DNA of 64,000 nucleotides. It comes from Scylla paramamosain. Taxonomy: Eukaryota > Arthropoda > Malacostraca > Decapoda > Portunidae. Position numbers and translations under genes: made by a program. Shown in pieces: positions 38,985-48,455 of this stretch. Each line of letters opens with the position of its first letter. Position 1 is the stretch's first letter. The stretch is taken from contig NC_087176.1 in assembly GCF_035594125.1 (NCBI RefSeq), positions 19,937,591-20,001,590 on the forward strand, written 5' to 3'. The notes under the pieces were generated by a model that searched no databases, was not told the origin of the DNA, and worked only from the letters and a program-made list of their open reading frames with translations.

Positions 38985-39300
38985 ATTTAAAAGGCTTTAG
39001 TGGATGTTATTAGGGTTTTCAAGGGCATTTTCATGATTCAAGTAATGGTTTAATAAGGTTAGTAATAGTTTAACAGACTTTAATGGATGTTACCAGGGTT
39101 TTCAAGGGTGTTTTTATGATCAAGTAATGGTTTAATAATGCTAGTGACAGTTTAACAAGTTTCAGTGGATGTTGTCAGGGTTTGCAAGGATGTTTCTGTG
39201 ATTCAAGTAATGGTTTAAAAGGGTTAATGATACTTTAACAGGTTTTAGCACATGTTGTTATGGTTTGCAAGGGTGTTTTCATGATTCCAGTAACAGATTA
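38985..39300. repeat. ~80-bp tandem repeat (GTTTTCAAGGGTGTTTTCATGATTC-type)
   Basis: Four imperfect units of about 77-90 bp carry GTTTTCAAGGGNNTTTT, ATGATTCAAGTAATGGTTTA and ACAGNTTTNAGTGGATGTT. The same core occurs singly near 5140-5190, 5262-5320 and 7738-7800, so it is also dispersed. Confidence 0.7.
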
Positions 39301-39347
39301 AGGAAGGACAGTGATTAAAACTAAACTAAAAACTCCACAACACATAC

Positions 39348-39453
39348 TTGGTAAAAACATTCCCACTCTTAGCTTCACTGGAGACAAGATCAGTGTGGTC
39401 AAGCTTGCAGTGTTTGCTGTTGTGGAAACTGCCATGAAGATCCAAAAGAGAGC
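39348..39453 (-). other. Possible upstream exon of the fibrocystin-L-like gene
   Basis: Between acceptor TCATTGCCAG and donor GTATGTG the minus strand reads SLLDLHGSFHNSKHCKLDHT, then DLVSSEAKSGNVFT. The DLHGSF stretch recalls the 'DLDGS' segment that precedes the IIESMD segment in this family. Its position upstream of exon a fits that order. If real, the 18-kb gap to exon a is an intron full of retrotransposons. This is inferred from one short motif. Confidence 0.33.
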
Positions 39454-39676
39454 CTGGCAATGACCAAAGAAGAGCTACTGTCTCAATAGTAGGTGACCTT
39501 GCCCAGCCATACTAAGGAGAGAGTGACACAGGAGGATGAGGAGATGAGGAGATGAGACGAGGCATGAGAGAAACATGTAGAACTGGGAGAGAAAGGGAGG
39601 AGGAGATGTGTATGAGTGCAATACATGCTGTGGGTGTAAGGGGATGACCTCTAATGAATGGAAGAAGAGAATAGAG

Positions 39677-39816
<140 letters not shown>

Positions 39817-39939
39817 AGCATGCAAGAACAGAAATAAATGGAGAGAAGAATACTGAAAGAGATGAGAGAATGAGTTAGTGCATGCAAAAATGAGAAAACA
39901 TGCATAGACAAAAAATAAATGAAGGTCAGAATGATGAGA

Positions 39940-42135
39940 GAGAGAAGGATGAGAGGAGGAAGAGAAGAGATAAGTGGGGAGACGAATGCTGAGAGAGAAA
40001 TCGGCGAGGTGATAAGACGCATCGTGGGTAAATGCGTCATGACGGTGGTCAAGGACGACGTAAGGAGGGCAGCGGGGAACCTGCAAGTATGTGCAGGACA
40101 GCAGGCAGGAGGGGAAGCCGCCATCCACGCTATGAGGGAAATGTTCAGTGAAGACAATTGTGAAGCGGTGTTATTAGTGGACGCCAAAAACGCTTTCAAC
40201 ACTATTAACAGAAAAACAATGCTTCACAACATTCGAGTAAAATGTCCCTCTCTGGCACAATATGTAGAAAACACATGTAGTGACCCCTCGGATTTGTACA
40301 TATGTAGTAATAGCGGTAATAGTGTTAAGGTGTTAAAGTCCATGGAAGGGACAACACAAGGTGACCCAGTGGCCATGGCGATGTACGCCCTCGGACTTTC
40401 AGTGCTGCAACAAGTTATCTCATATGAGAAAACGAGTGTGAAGCAAGTGGCGTACGCGGATGACCTGTCAGGGGCCGGCAAAATAACAGACTTGAAAAAA
40501 TGATGGGGCTTAGTGAACGACAATGGTCCCATCATAGGGTACACACCCAATGCCGCTAAGTCCGTCCTTATTGTAAAGCCTGAACACTATGACAGTGCAG
40601 TGGATAGCTTCAGTGGCAGTGGAGTTATAATAACAAAGGATGGACAACGGCATCTGGGTGCTGTCATCGGAACAGAGGAGTTCAAGAAGGAGTACATAGG
40701 AGAAAAGGTGAAGGAGTGGATACATGAGGTGGAAGTCCTGTCTGACATGGCCAGGACTGAGCCTCATGCAGCCTACTCTGCCTACACCCACGGCTTGCAG
40801 CATCGATGGAGATTCGCCATGCGCACCATCCCAGGCATCAGCCCTCTCCTTGCACCACTGGAGGTCTCGATAAGGAACACCTTCCTCCCAGCGTTACTGA
40901 GATACCACACCATCGGAGATGGGGAAAGGGCGCTGCTCGAACTTCCACCAAGACTGGGCGGGATGGGAATCACCTCCCCTGAGAAGTTGGCAACTGTGGA
41001 GAACCTCAACTCCCTCAAGCTCACCAGGTCCCTCACAGAGAAGATCATTGCTCAGGACGCACATGGTGAAATAGCCCAAAGTGCAGTCACTGAGCAAGGA
41101 CAAATTATATCTAGAGATAGGCAACAACATCAACGAAACTGTCTCGAAGACCTGATAAACATCCTGCCTGCAACCACAGTGAGAAAAATCCTCACTGCAC
41201 AGGAAACGGGAGCCTCTAACTGGCTAACGTCACTGCCCATCAGAGCGAAGGGCTTCAGCCTCAACAAACAAGAATTTGTCGACGCCATTGCTCTGAGGTA
41301 CGGCTGGCCGATGGAAGGACTCCCCAGTACTTGTGTGTGTGGCTCCCCCAATGACGTCAACCACACCATGACGTGCAAAAAGGGGGGATTCGTATGTATC
41401 AGGCACGATGAGGTGAGAGATCTGACCGCCAGCATGCTCAGGGAGGTGTGCCACGATGTCTCCACTGAACCGACCCTCCTGCCGCTAGACGGCGAGCACC
41501 TGTGCTACAGAACAGCCAACACCACCACCGAGGCTCGAGTCGACGTCAGTGCACGAGGGTTCTGGACAAGGGGACAGAAAGCATTCATGGACATACGGAT
41601 CTTTGACCCGATGGCCGCCTGTCACCACGAACTCTCCCTGGAGGCCGCCCACCGCAAGAATGAGCAGGAGAAGATCCGAGCGTATGGGGAGAGAATCCAA
41701 CACGTTGACCAGGGCAGCTTCACACCTCTGGTCTTCACCACATATAGCGGGATGGGCTCCAAGGCTCAGTGCTTCTACTCAAGACTAGCCGACCTAATGG
41801 CAGAAAAGAAGCACCAGCCAAGGAGCCATGTCGTCGCATGGATGAGGTGCCGTCTCTCATTCTCCCTCCTCAGATCTGCCCTCCTGTGTCTCAGGGGGAC
41901 AAGGCATTCCACTCCCATACCTGCAGACTTAGGAGGCCTCAACTGCGAGGCTACAGTGGTGGAGAGTGGCATAAGAGTAGATAGAGTAGAGGTAGAATGA
42001 ATTTATAGTTAACAACTAATGTTTATATTATAGAGTATTAGATATGGTTGGATGCCACAGTCATTAGCGGGAGCTGGGGCTAATGACCTCCAAGTAATGG
42101 AGCCCCTAATTGACACATCAATAAACATGGGGTGG
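39940..42135 (+). mobile_element. R2/NeSL-type LINE (restriction-like endonuclease), 5'-truncated
   Basis: RT palm: LLVDAKNAFNTINRKTMLHN, EGTTQGDPVAMAMYALGL and VKQVAYADDLSGAG. Then comes a long C-terminal part with a zinc-knuckle (CVCGSPNDVNHTMTC, then GGFVCIRHDEVRDLTA) and a restriction-like nuclease (ARVDVSARGFWTRGQKAFMD). The 3' UTR ends in a (TAG)n tail. Upstream only GETNAER..IGEVIRRIVGK remains. The clade (R2, NeSL or Utopia-like) is not determined. The element is richer in G+C than neighbouring LINEs. Confidence 0.85.
40021..42000 (+). pseudogene. RT plus restriction-like endonuclease ORF, one nonsense codon
   Basis: The frame is open from the truncated start (39919) to 40503, where a TGA interrupts LKK-stop-WGLVNDNGP. 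The same frame then continues without a break for 495 codons to 42000. The family usually has two tryptophans here (LKKWWGLV), so a TGG-to-TGA change is the simplest explanation. YADD and the nuclease residues (D and D/E around ARVDV and FMDIRIFD) are kept. Apart from 5' truncation this is the only visible lesion. Confidence 0.75.
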
Positions 42136-42162
42136 AGGTAGTAGTAGTAGAAAAAAAAAAAA

Positions 42163-42244
<82 letters not shown>
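42136..42244. repeat. (TAG)n tail of the R2/NeSL-type LINE
   Basis: Two TAG runs separated by A14. The first directly follows the element's 3' UTR. Confidence 0.93.
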
Positions 42245-42246
<2 letters not shown>

Positions 42247-42570
42247 CAGTGTCAACTACATCCTTACCTATTAAAGCTCTGTATATAGCGATCAGGTCCC
42301 CTCTTTCTCTTCTCTCTTGTAATGATGGAAGCTTTAGTAATAGTAGTAGTAGTGGCAGTGTCAACTACATCCTTACCTATTAAAGCTCTGTATATAGCGA
42401 TCAGGTCCCCTCTTTCTCTTCTCTCTTGTAATGATGGAAGCTTTAGTAATAGTAGTAGTAGTGGCAGTGTCAACTACATCCTTACCTATTAAAGCTCTGT
42501 ATATAGCGATCAGGTTCCCTCTTTCTCTTCTCTCTTGTAATGATGGAAGCTTCAATCTCCTTAATCTTTT
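42245..42570. repeat. 109-bp unit, three tandem copies
   Basis: GGCAGTGTCAACTACATCCT starts at 42245, 42354 and 42463, with near-identical units. The units end in (TAG)n stubs like the (TAG)n tail next door. Replication slippage between the two TAG runs could have made them. Confidence 0.9.
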
Positions 42571-43036
42571 TTCATAGGTTAAATCTCTCAAACTTGGTAC
42601 CAATTTGGTTGCAGCTCTTTGGATCCTTTCTATTTTCCTTATTTCCTTTTTATTATGAGGTGACCAAACAATTGTGGCATATTCCAGTTTTGGTCAAATC
42701 ACATATTCTATCAACTTTTTCATCATCTCTTCATCCATGTAAGCAAATGCCTCTTTCATCTTTCTTAGTAACTCATAGGTTTCCCCAACTATTTTGTTTT
42801 TCAGTGATAAATTATAACTGATTGTAATTCTCAAATCTTTTTCTTCTTTGGTTTTTCTTAATTTCCACTTCTCCCATGGTGTACAAACTTGTCAATCTTC
42901 TTTTGCTTTTTCCTAATTCCTTCACCTTGCATTTCTTTGCATTGAATTCCATTTCCCATTTCTTACTCCATTTATATATCTTTTTTAGATCTTTCTGTAA
43001 TATTTCACAATCCATATTGTTTTCCACTCTTTTCAA
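42245..43036 (-). mobile_element. LINE family B 3' fragment (copy B5) containing a 109-bp triplication
   Basis: The minus strand reads MVPSLRDLTYEKRLRRLKLP, then SLQERRERGNLIAIYRALIG, then out to EFNAKKCKVKELGKSKRR further 5'. The last 109 bp before the 3' end occur three times in a row (starts at 42245, 42354 and 42463). Each unit includes AAAGCTCTGTATATAGCGAT and a short TAG run. The 5' break at about 43036 joins family A sequence. Confidence 0.78.
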
Positions 43037-43432
43037 TCTTAGACTGCAAATGTTGCAGAAGTTAATGAAGAGAACATTGAGGGGGGTGTCAAGACTCTTA
43101 AGGTCGTTGACAGAAAGGCAGTCCGACCCGGGCACATTTATGGTCCCCTCCCCAGATGGGGATTCGGAGGCTGGTGTAGGAGTCGCCATGATGATTTTGA
43201 AATTTTTGAGTGAAGGGTGTGTGTGTTTTTAGGTGCTTGTAGTTTTGTGTGGAGGAAGAGAGTTGTCTTTAGAGAGCAGGCTGTGACTGCCCCCTTGTGT
43301 TGTGAGACACATAGGGAAACGTTCAGTGAGGTCACAGCTGGTTTTAATGATAAATTCACAGCACATCCTGAACAGTGCTTTAGACCTCACTGGGAGTAAT
43401 TATCGTTTCGGCAGGTGTCTACTGCCTCCTTC
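43037..43432 (-). mobile_element. 5' end of a LINE family A copy (A7)
   Basis: Contains the family A 5' UTR (shared GCAGGCTGTGACTGCCCCCT, CAGTGAGGTCACAGCTGG) and the best-preserved start of its endonuclease ORF: MATPTPASESPSGEGTINVP, then LDTPLNVLFINFCNICSL. It is cut at 43037 where B5 begins. The rest of the element is absent. Confidence 0.78.
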
Positions 43433-43749
43433 TATAACTAATGTCAAGGTTTGTCACACTGTTTTCTTATGTAATACCAGTAACCAATTGCAGTCACATG
43501 AAAATCAATAAAATACATGGTTGGGTAAACATGTAATGCAATAATACTATATACCTGAAAAATCTGAAGCAGTAGCTGAGGATCACTCCATTCGCATCAC
43601 AAACAAGTTGGATTTTCAGAGGGAGTGATAGCTTTTCCAGTTAAAGTAGAGGGCCTTGTCCACTCTTCGGGCCTTGATGGCAATGTGGGTGCCTGTGCAC
43701 ACAAAAGAAAGTATTAGATGATCATGATACACAATAGCTACATATATCT

Positions 43750-43753
<4 letters not shown>

Positions 43754-43846
<93 letters not shown>
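43754..43846. repeat. (AT)n microsatellite
   Basis: In the intron between the second and third HARBI1-like exons. Confidence 0.97.
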
Positions 43847-43848
<2 letters not shown>

Positions 43849-44184
43849 TCCCTGCACTGGATATGCACACAGTATACATAAGATATGAAAACTTTTTAAT
43901 GCTTAACAAGAACTTGAGGTTGTGAGATACCTTTCACTCAAAGTAAACACTGATGAAGTGATAGATTATAACAATAGCAATAAATTTTAAACAAAATATA
44001 TTATTGTTAATCTTACTATCAATGGTCCCAATAACTCTTAAGAAATTTTCGGTCCTGAAGAACTGCTGTGCAGTCCTCCTTTGATCAAGGTGTGTTGAAG
44101 GCATCTTGATTTCCTGCACTGACTTATCACTCAACACGATGCACACACACTCGAAGACCCTGCTGACGCTTGCGTAAGTCCTGA

Positions 44185-44249
44185 AAGCAGATTATAAGCC
44201 ATTAGTTTTCATTTTATTTGTTTTAAATAAGATACATCTTTCTGCTGTA

Positions 44250-44284
<35 letters not shown>

Positions 44285-45085
44285 GGCAACAAATTCAATG
44301 ATCCCTCTATATGTAGTGCACCATTCAAGTACACCCAGGTGTACTTGATGGCACGTTTGGTAAGGTTAGCATCATCCCTCATCCCTCCTTATTAATTATA
44401 CACTCATATATTTTGACACTAGGAACTAATCTTGACATATTCCTAACACTGGATTACAACTTTATAAACCGTGGCATGCAGTAGATTGGCTTTTATGCCT
44501 TTTACCCTTGAAAGTCAGCCACACTTAAATATTATTCACCATATTGAACATCAGTTTATTCACCTACAAAAGTTATTAATGGGATATTGTGCAATTTGTA
44601 AAAAAAAAAAAAAAAAAAAATAGTAGTAATTGTTTAGAGTCCCCTCTTGTCCTTATTACACGTCTATCCTCTTCCATTCTTTCGCATATACCTCTTGATA
44701 AACCTGGAAATATAGTATAAGGTTGGGGGAGATGTGCCCCCGTCCTTTAGGGGTGTTCCAGAAGTTATGCTAACTTATATTAGTGTCCTTAAGGGTGAGT
44801 CTAGCCCCCGTGGTTACGTTAGATTAGGTAATGTTTCATATAAAAGTGTACGGTGACTAACCTAACCACTGTTAACCTCTGGGTGGCCTTCGCCCATCCC
44901 CTGAACCCACTGAAGAACAGGGTCACTTCTTCCTCGCCTTAAAGTTACGTTTTGTGTACCTAAAGGTATATGCGAAGAATGTAAGAGAATAGACCAGTAA
45001 TGAGGTCAGGGAAAGGGCTCCCTGACAATTTCCAAAACAGCCAGCCCCTGTGCTGAATGAAGCATGCAACACCAGTATCATCTTA
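44185..45085. other. Intron of the HARBI1-like pseudogene
   Basis: Non-coding, with A-runs at about 44252-44281 and 44600-44620. The latter two suggest retrotransposed tails, but no element body was recognised. Confidence 0.4.
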
Positions 45086-45371
45086 CCTGCAGTGTCTCCA
45101 ATGACGTTTTGGAAGGGCCCACTGGCAAACAATCTCAGGGCCAACAAAACCTGGGTGTGAGTTGGTAATGCCTGGCTATGCCTTGTTCTTCTCTCCAGCT
45201 GAGACTGCATCTTCTCAAACAAGAGGATTAGGTCTGCCTAGGGAAGTGGTATTTGAGCATCAGCTCATTATCACTCAATGCCAAGGAATCAAGGCGATTC
45301 CGAAAGCGCCTTTCTCGCCTCAAGGCACGAACGTGGAAGTATGCAAAGAAAATATCCAATATATGCAGAAG

Positions 45372-45854
45372 TTAGTTAACTAACTACCTTGCTACCATGG
45401 CAATACCAACCTCTTATGCGTTCTTGGATACCATTTGGCTGCCGGAGGTTGATAATAACCGTTTCTTGGATCTGGCCCCTGATGACTGGGAAAATCACTG
45501 CTGGGAGCAAACTTGGAAATATGACCTTGGGCGAGTCCGGACATGAGAAGGGCTGGGTGGGGAGTGGTGGTGGCGATGAGGCTTGACCTCGAGTACTCGG
45601 ATGGGAGAGTTGGGGGTGGCTCGGAGAAGGAACCAAGGGATACCCACAATTCAGGAAGAAGCATGAACGGCAACCAGCAAAGAGGAGCGGCGTGATGAGT
45701 AGGAATAGGCGGCGACAGGTGTGATGGCAGACAGGTGTGACCACGGGGATGAGTCAGGAGCGGAGAAGAGGTAGAAGCGGCAGGGAAGATAGCACGTGGA
45801 GAGTGTGGTAACCCACGATTTGAGCGTGGTAGGAAATGACAACGCCTCGCAACT
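45372..45854. other. Stretch between HARBI1-like pseudogene and LINE D'
   Basis: A somewhat G+C-rich 480 bp with overlapping open frames on both strands but no recognisable protein motif. It lies directly upstream of the HARBI1-like exons and could hold their 5' flank. Nothing further can be supported. Confidence 0.3.
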
Positions 45855-46501
45855 TAATAATAATAATAATAAATACTTTATTGTCACGTATAATACATGA
45901 AAATTGCTTCATGAGCTCTCAGTAAAAGTGATAAAACCGCACATACGTCATACACTCCTCGTACTACTCACACACATTGGTCATTTACAGGCCACAGGAA
46001 CAAACCCAGTCTGTGCTACTGGTAGATTGTCTGTTGTTCATTTAACATTTTAATACTGCTAGGTACAAAAGATCTTGAATATCTTGATGTTCTACAGTAT
46101 AATGACCTCAACCTTCTTCCAGAGGGTAACATTTGATAATATTGGTTTAAAGGATGAATGGGATCATGTCGTACTACCTCACATCTCCGGACAACTGCTT
46201 TCTTATAAATTTCTACAAGAGGGATGATGTTCTCAACCCCAAGTTTCCCACAATTTTTCATTATTTTACAAAGTTTGTTTTTTAATTCAATGTTACAATT
46301 TCCGTACCAGCAAGTTATATTAAACGAAAGAACAGATTGTATTATTGCTGAATAGAATATATCCATAATCTTTCTGTCAATTCTTAGTTTACTTAATTGC
46401 CTTACAAAATACATTCTAGAATTGATTTTTTTGTAAAGTGTCTCAACATTATTATTAAAAGAAAATTTATCATCAATTATTGTTCCTAAGTATTTATATT
46501 C
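45855..46501 (-). mobile_element. LINE family D (older copy D'), 3' part
   Basis: The minus strand reads RVKEYKYLGTIIDDK, then MYFVRQLSKLRIDRKIMDIF, YSAIIQSVLSFNITCWYGNC and YQMLPSGRRLRSLYCRTSRY. It ends CAATAAAGTATTTATTATT with a TAA-type tail. It joins in sequence with 49777-51660 once the family D insertion is removed. Confidence 0.85.
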
Positions 46502-46502
46502 C

Positions 46503-48455
46503 TTGACTCGCTCCGATTTTCTTCATTGTATTTTTAATGGAATTGGAAGGCTGCTGGTATTCCTGAGTTGCCTGGCGAGTTATGAAGCTACAGACATCAT
46601 GATTACGCGAATAGTTTGCTTTCTACTCTTCTGGTGGGTGCTACAGAGCTGTTCTGTGAGTGTGGCCGCTGTGTCTACCCGGACTGATGAGCCGCCGGAT
46701 ATAAACAAACAGCAGGAACGACTGATTTATGGCAAGGATATTCTGCTAACGTTAGCAAAGTCTAGCAACGTTGAGACATTTGCTGTGACCGTGCCAGATG
46801 CTGTGAAAAGGAAGGTGTTGCATCCAGAGGGAAAAACTAGAAATAACAAAAGGAGAGGAAGGCGGGGTGGTGTGAGGGTGAGGTGCAGACGACGCGGCGC
46901 CCGGCTCTCTCTCCCTATGTGTGTGGTCGGAAATGTTCGTTCAGTACGGAACAAGTTTGATGAACTTAGTGCTTTGTGCAAGTGGAATTATGCATTCAGA
47001 GAGGCATCTATCATTTGTCTGACAGAAACTTGGTTAAGTGGTGAAAACGATCCCGACTCAGCATATCATATTGATGGGTATCAATTAATAAAGAGCGATC
47101 GAACCCCAGACTCAGGAAAAAGTGCTGGTGGCGGAGTGTGTGCTTACGTAAACAACAGGTGGTGCAGGGATATAACTGTGATTGAGAAAGTCTGTAATGA
47201 CTGCATTGAATACATGACACTTTCCGTGAGACCTTACTATTTACCAAGAGAATTTAACAAGATTTTCATAATAGTAGTTTATATTCCTCCAAATGTGGAT
47301 ATAAAAAATGCAGAAAGTCTGTTATATGATGCTGTGTGTAAGACTGAAAATATGTCACCTGAAGCAGTTAAATTAATAGCAGGAGATTTCAATGGTTCTA
47401 AATTTCAGAGTTATGTTCCTCATTATCAACAGTATATTGACTTTGCTACAAGAGAGGAGAAAATATTAGATCATTATTATTGTAATATAAAGAATAGTTA
47501 TAAGGCAAGTAAAATGAAGCCCCTCGGTTTGTCAGACCATGAAATGTGCCTCTTAACACCTATTTATAGACAAAAATTGAAAACTTGTAAACCTGTCATT
47601 AAGAAAATATATGAGTGGGATGACAAAGTGAGCGATACTCTGAGAGGCTGTATGGAATTGACAGAATGGAACATACTGTATGATGAAAATGCTAGTATTG
47701 ACGAGAATGTGGATGTCTTAAATTGCTATTTATCTTTTTGTGTGGAAAACATTTTGCCTGTCAAGAGTGTTAAGTGCTACCCTAACAATAAGCCCTGGTT
47801 TACGAAAAGTGTGAAAAATTTGCTACATGAGAAAAGACAATGTAGGTTACGAAATGATAGAGTCAACTTAAGAATCATTCAGAAGAAAATTGATGATATG
47901 ATTAGTATGGAAAAAGAAAAATACAAAAGGAAAATAGAACATTGGTTTGAGAAAGATACAAAGGCTGCTTGGCAAGGTTTGCGTAACATTACTGGAATGA
48001 CTAAGAAATCCGTGTGTCCAGATATTACAAATGTAAAGGATTATTGCAATGAATTAAATAAGTTTTATTGTAGATTTGATGTCCAGGATTATTCTTCAGA
48101 ACAGAACAGCCTTACTGAGTTTTTACATAACAAGGAACATGGAATATTTACTGTAACGTGTGAGGATGTACTAGAAAGTTTGAAAAGAGTTAAGAGCAAT
48201 AAAGCGGCAGGGCCTGATAGAGTAAGTGCTAAGGTAGTAAGCATTTGTAAATACGAGTTGGTTCCAGTTTTATGCAGAATTTTTCAGAGTTCCTTGGATC
48301 AATCTTATATACCTAAACTGTGGAAGACATCTGAAATTATTCCAGTGCCACAACATCAAACCCCTAAAGGTTATAATGATTACAGACCTGTAGCCTTGAC
48401 ATGTATATTTATGAAATGTTTAGAAAGTGTTATTAAAAAAGTTCCTGTTTCTTGA
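46503..48455 (+). CDS. LINE D ORF, endonuclease and N-terminal RT
   Basis: A 650-codon frame. An N-terminal hydrophobic stretch (IVCFLLFWWVLQSCSVSVAA) is followed by a basic segment, then an AP-type endonuclease (about residues 140-360: N-R-S-R-K, ETW, GDFNGS, SDHE), a linker, and RT blocks up to YNDYRPVALTCIFMKCLESV. The frame ends in a TGA shortly after an A6 run at 48435-48440. The downstream frame (48427-49554) continues the protein exactly in register after a one-base shift. The true start codon within the 5' region is uncertain. Confidence 0.8.
   Translation: MTRSDFLHCIFNGIGRLLVFLSCLASYEATDIMITRIVCFLLFWWVLQSCSVSVAAVSTRTDEPPDINKQQERLIYGKDILLTLAKSSNVETFAVTVPDAVKRKVLHPEGKTRNNKRRGRRGGVRVRCRRRGARLSLPMCVVGNVRSVRNKFDELSALCKWNYAFREASIICLTETWLSGENDPDSAYHIDGYQLIKSDRTPDSGKSAGGGVCAYVNNRWCRDITVIEKVCNDCIEYMTLSVRPYYLPREFNKIFIIVVYIPPNVDIKNAESLLYDAVCKTENMSPEAVKLIAGDFNGSKFQSYVPHYQQYIDFATREEKILDHYYCNIKNSYKASKMKPLGLSDHEMCLLTPIYRQKLKTCKPVIKKIYEWDDKVSDTLRGCMELTEWNILYDENASIDENVDVLNCYLSFCVENILPVKSVKCYPNNKPWFTKSVKNLLHEKRQCRLRNDRVNLRIIQKKIDDMISMEKEKYKRKIEHWFEKDTKAAWQGLRNITGMTKKSVCPDITNVKDYCNELNKFYCRFDVQDYSSEQNSLTEFLHNKEHGIFTVTCEDVLESLKRVKSNKAAGPDRVSAKVVSICKYELVPVLCRIFQSSLDQSYIPKLWKTSEIIPVPQHQTPKGYNDYRPVALTCIFMKCLESVIKKVPVS

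Larger units (their letters stand above)
43560..45370 (-). pseudogene. HARBI1-like (Harbinger nuclease) pseudogene with introns
   Basis: Three minus-strand exons in order: 45370-45089 (FAYFHVRALRRERRFRNRLD, then THTQVLLALRLFASGPFQNV and IGDTAG|GTAAG), 44179-43999 (SRVFECVCIVLSDKSV, then AQQFFRTENFLRVIGTID|GTAAG) and 43694-43560 (GTHIAIKARRVDKALYFNWK, then KIQLVCDANGVILSYCFRFF). The motifs FASG-FQ-VIGD, VIG-ID-THI and NWK-YHS--Q-VCD are diagnostic of HARBI1/PIF-Harbinger nucleases. Splice sites are intact, but at least three frameshifts are visible: near 45238, near 44165 and at HSL|KIQ near 43630. It could be an old spliced transposon copy or a dead domesticated gene. Confidence 0.72.

Noticed and set aside
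41130..41972. Minus-strand frames opposite the R2/NeSL-type LINE
   Set aside because: Antisense shadows of a G+C-rich coding sequence with clear sense-strand motifs.
42132..42383. Poly-valine and poly-threonine frames
   Set aside because: Translations of the (TAG)n tail of a LINE.
44680..44900. Possible tRNA-like or snRNA-like gene
   Set aside because: No cloverleaf, A/B boxes or conserved snRNA sequence could be found.
45376..45744. Two overlapping minus-strand frames and one plus-strand frame upstream of the HARBI1-like exons
   Set aside because: Mutually overlapping, no recognisable motif, and no splice support.
46727..47247. Minus-strand frames opposite LINE D
   Set aside because: Shadows of the endonuclease ORF.
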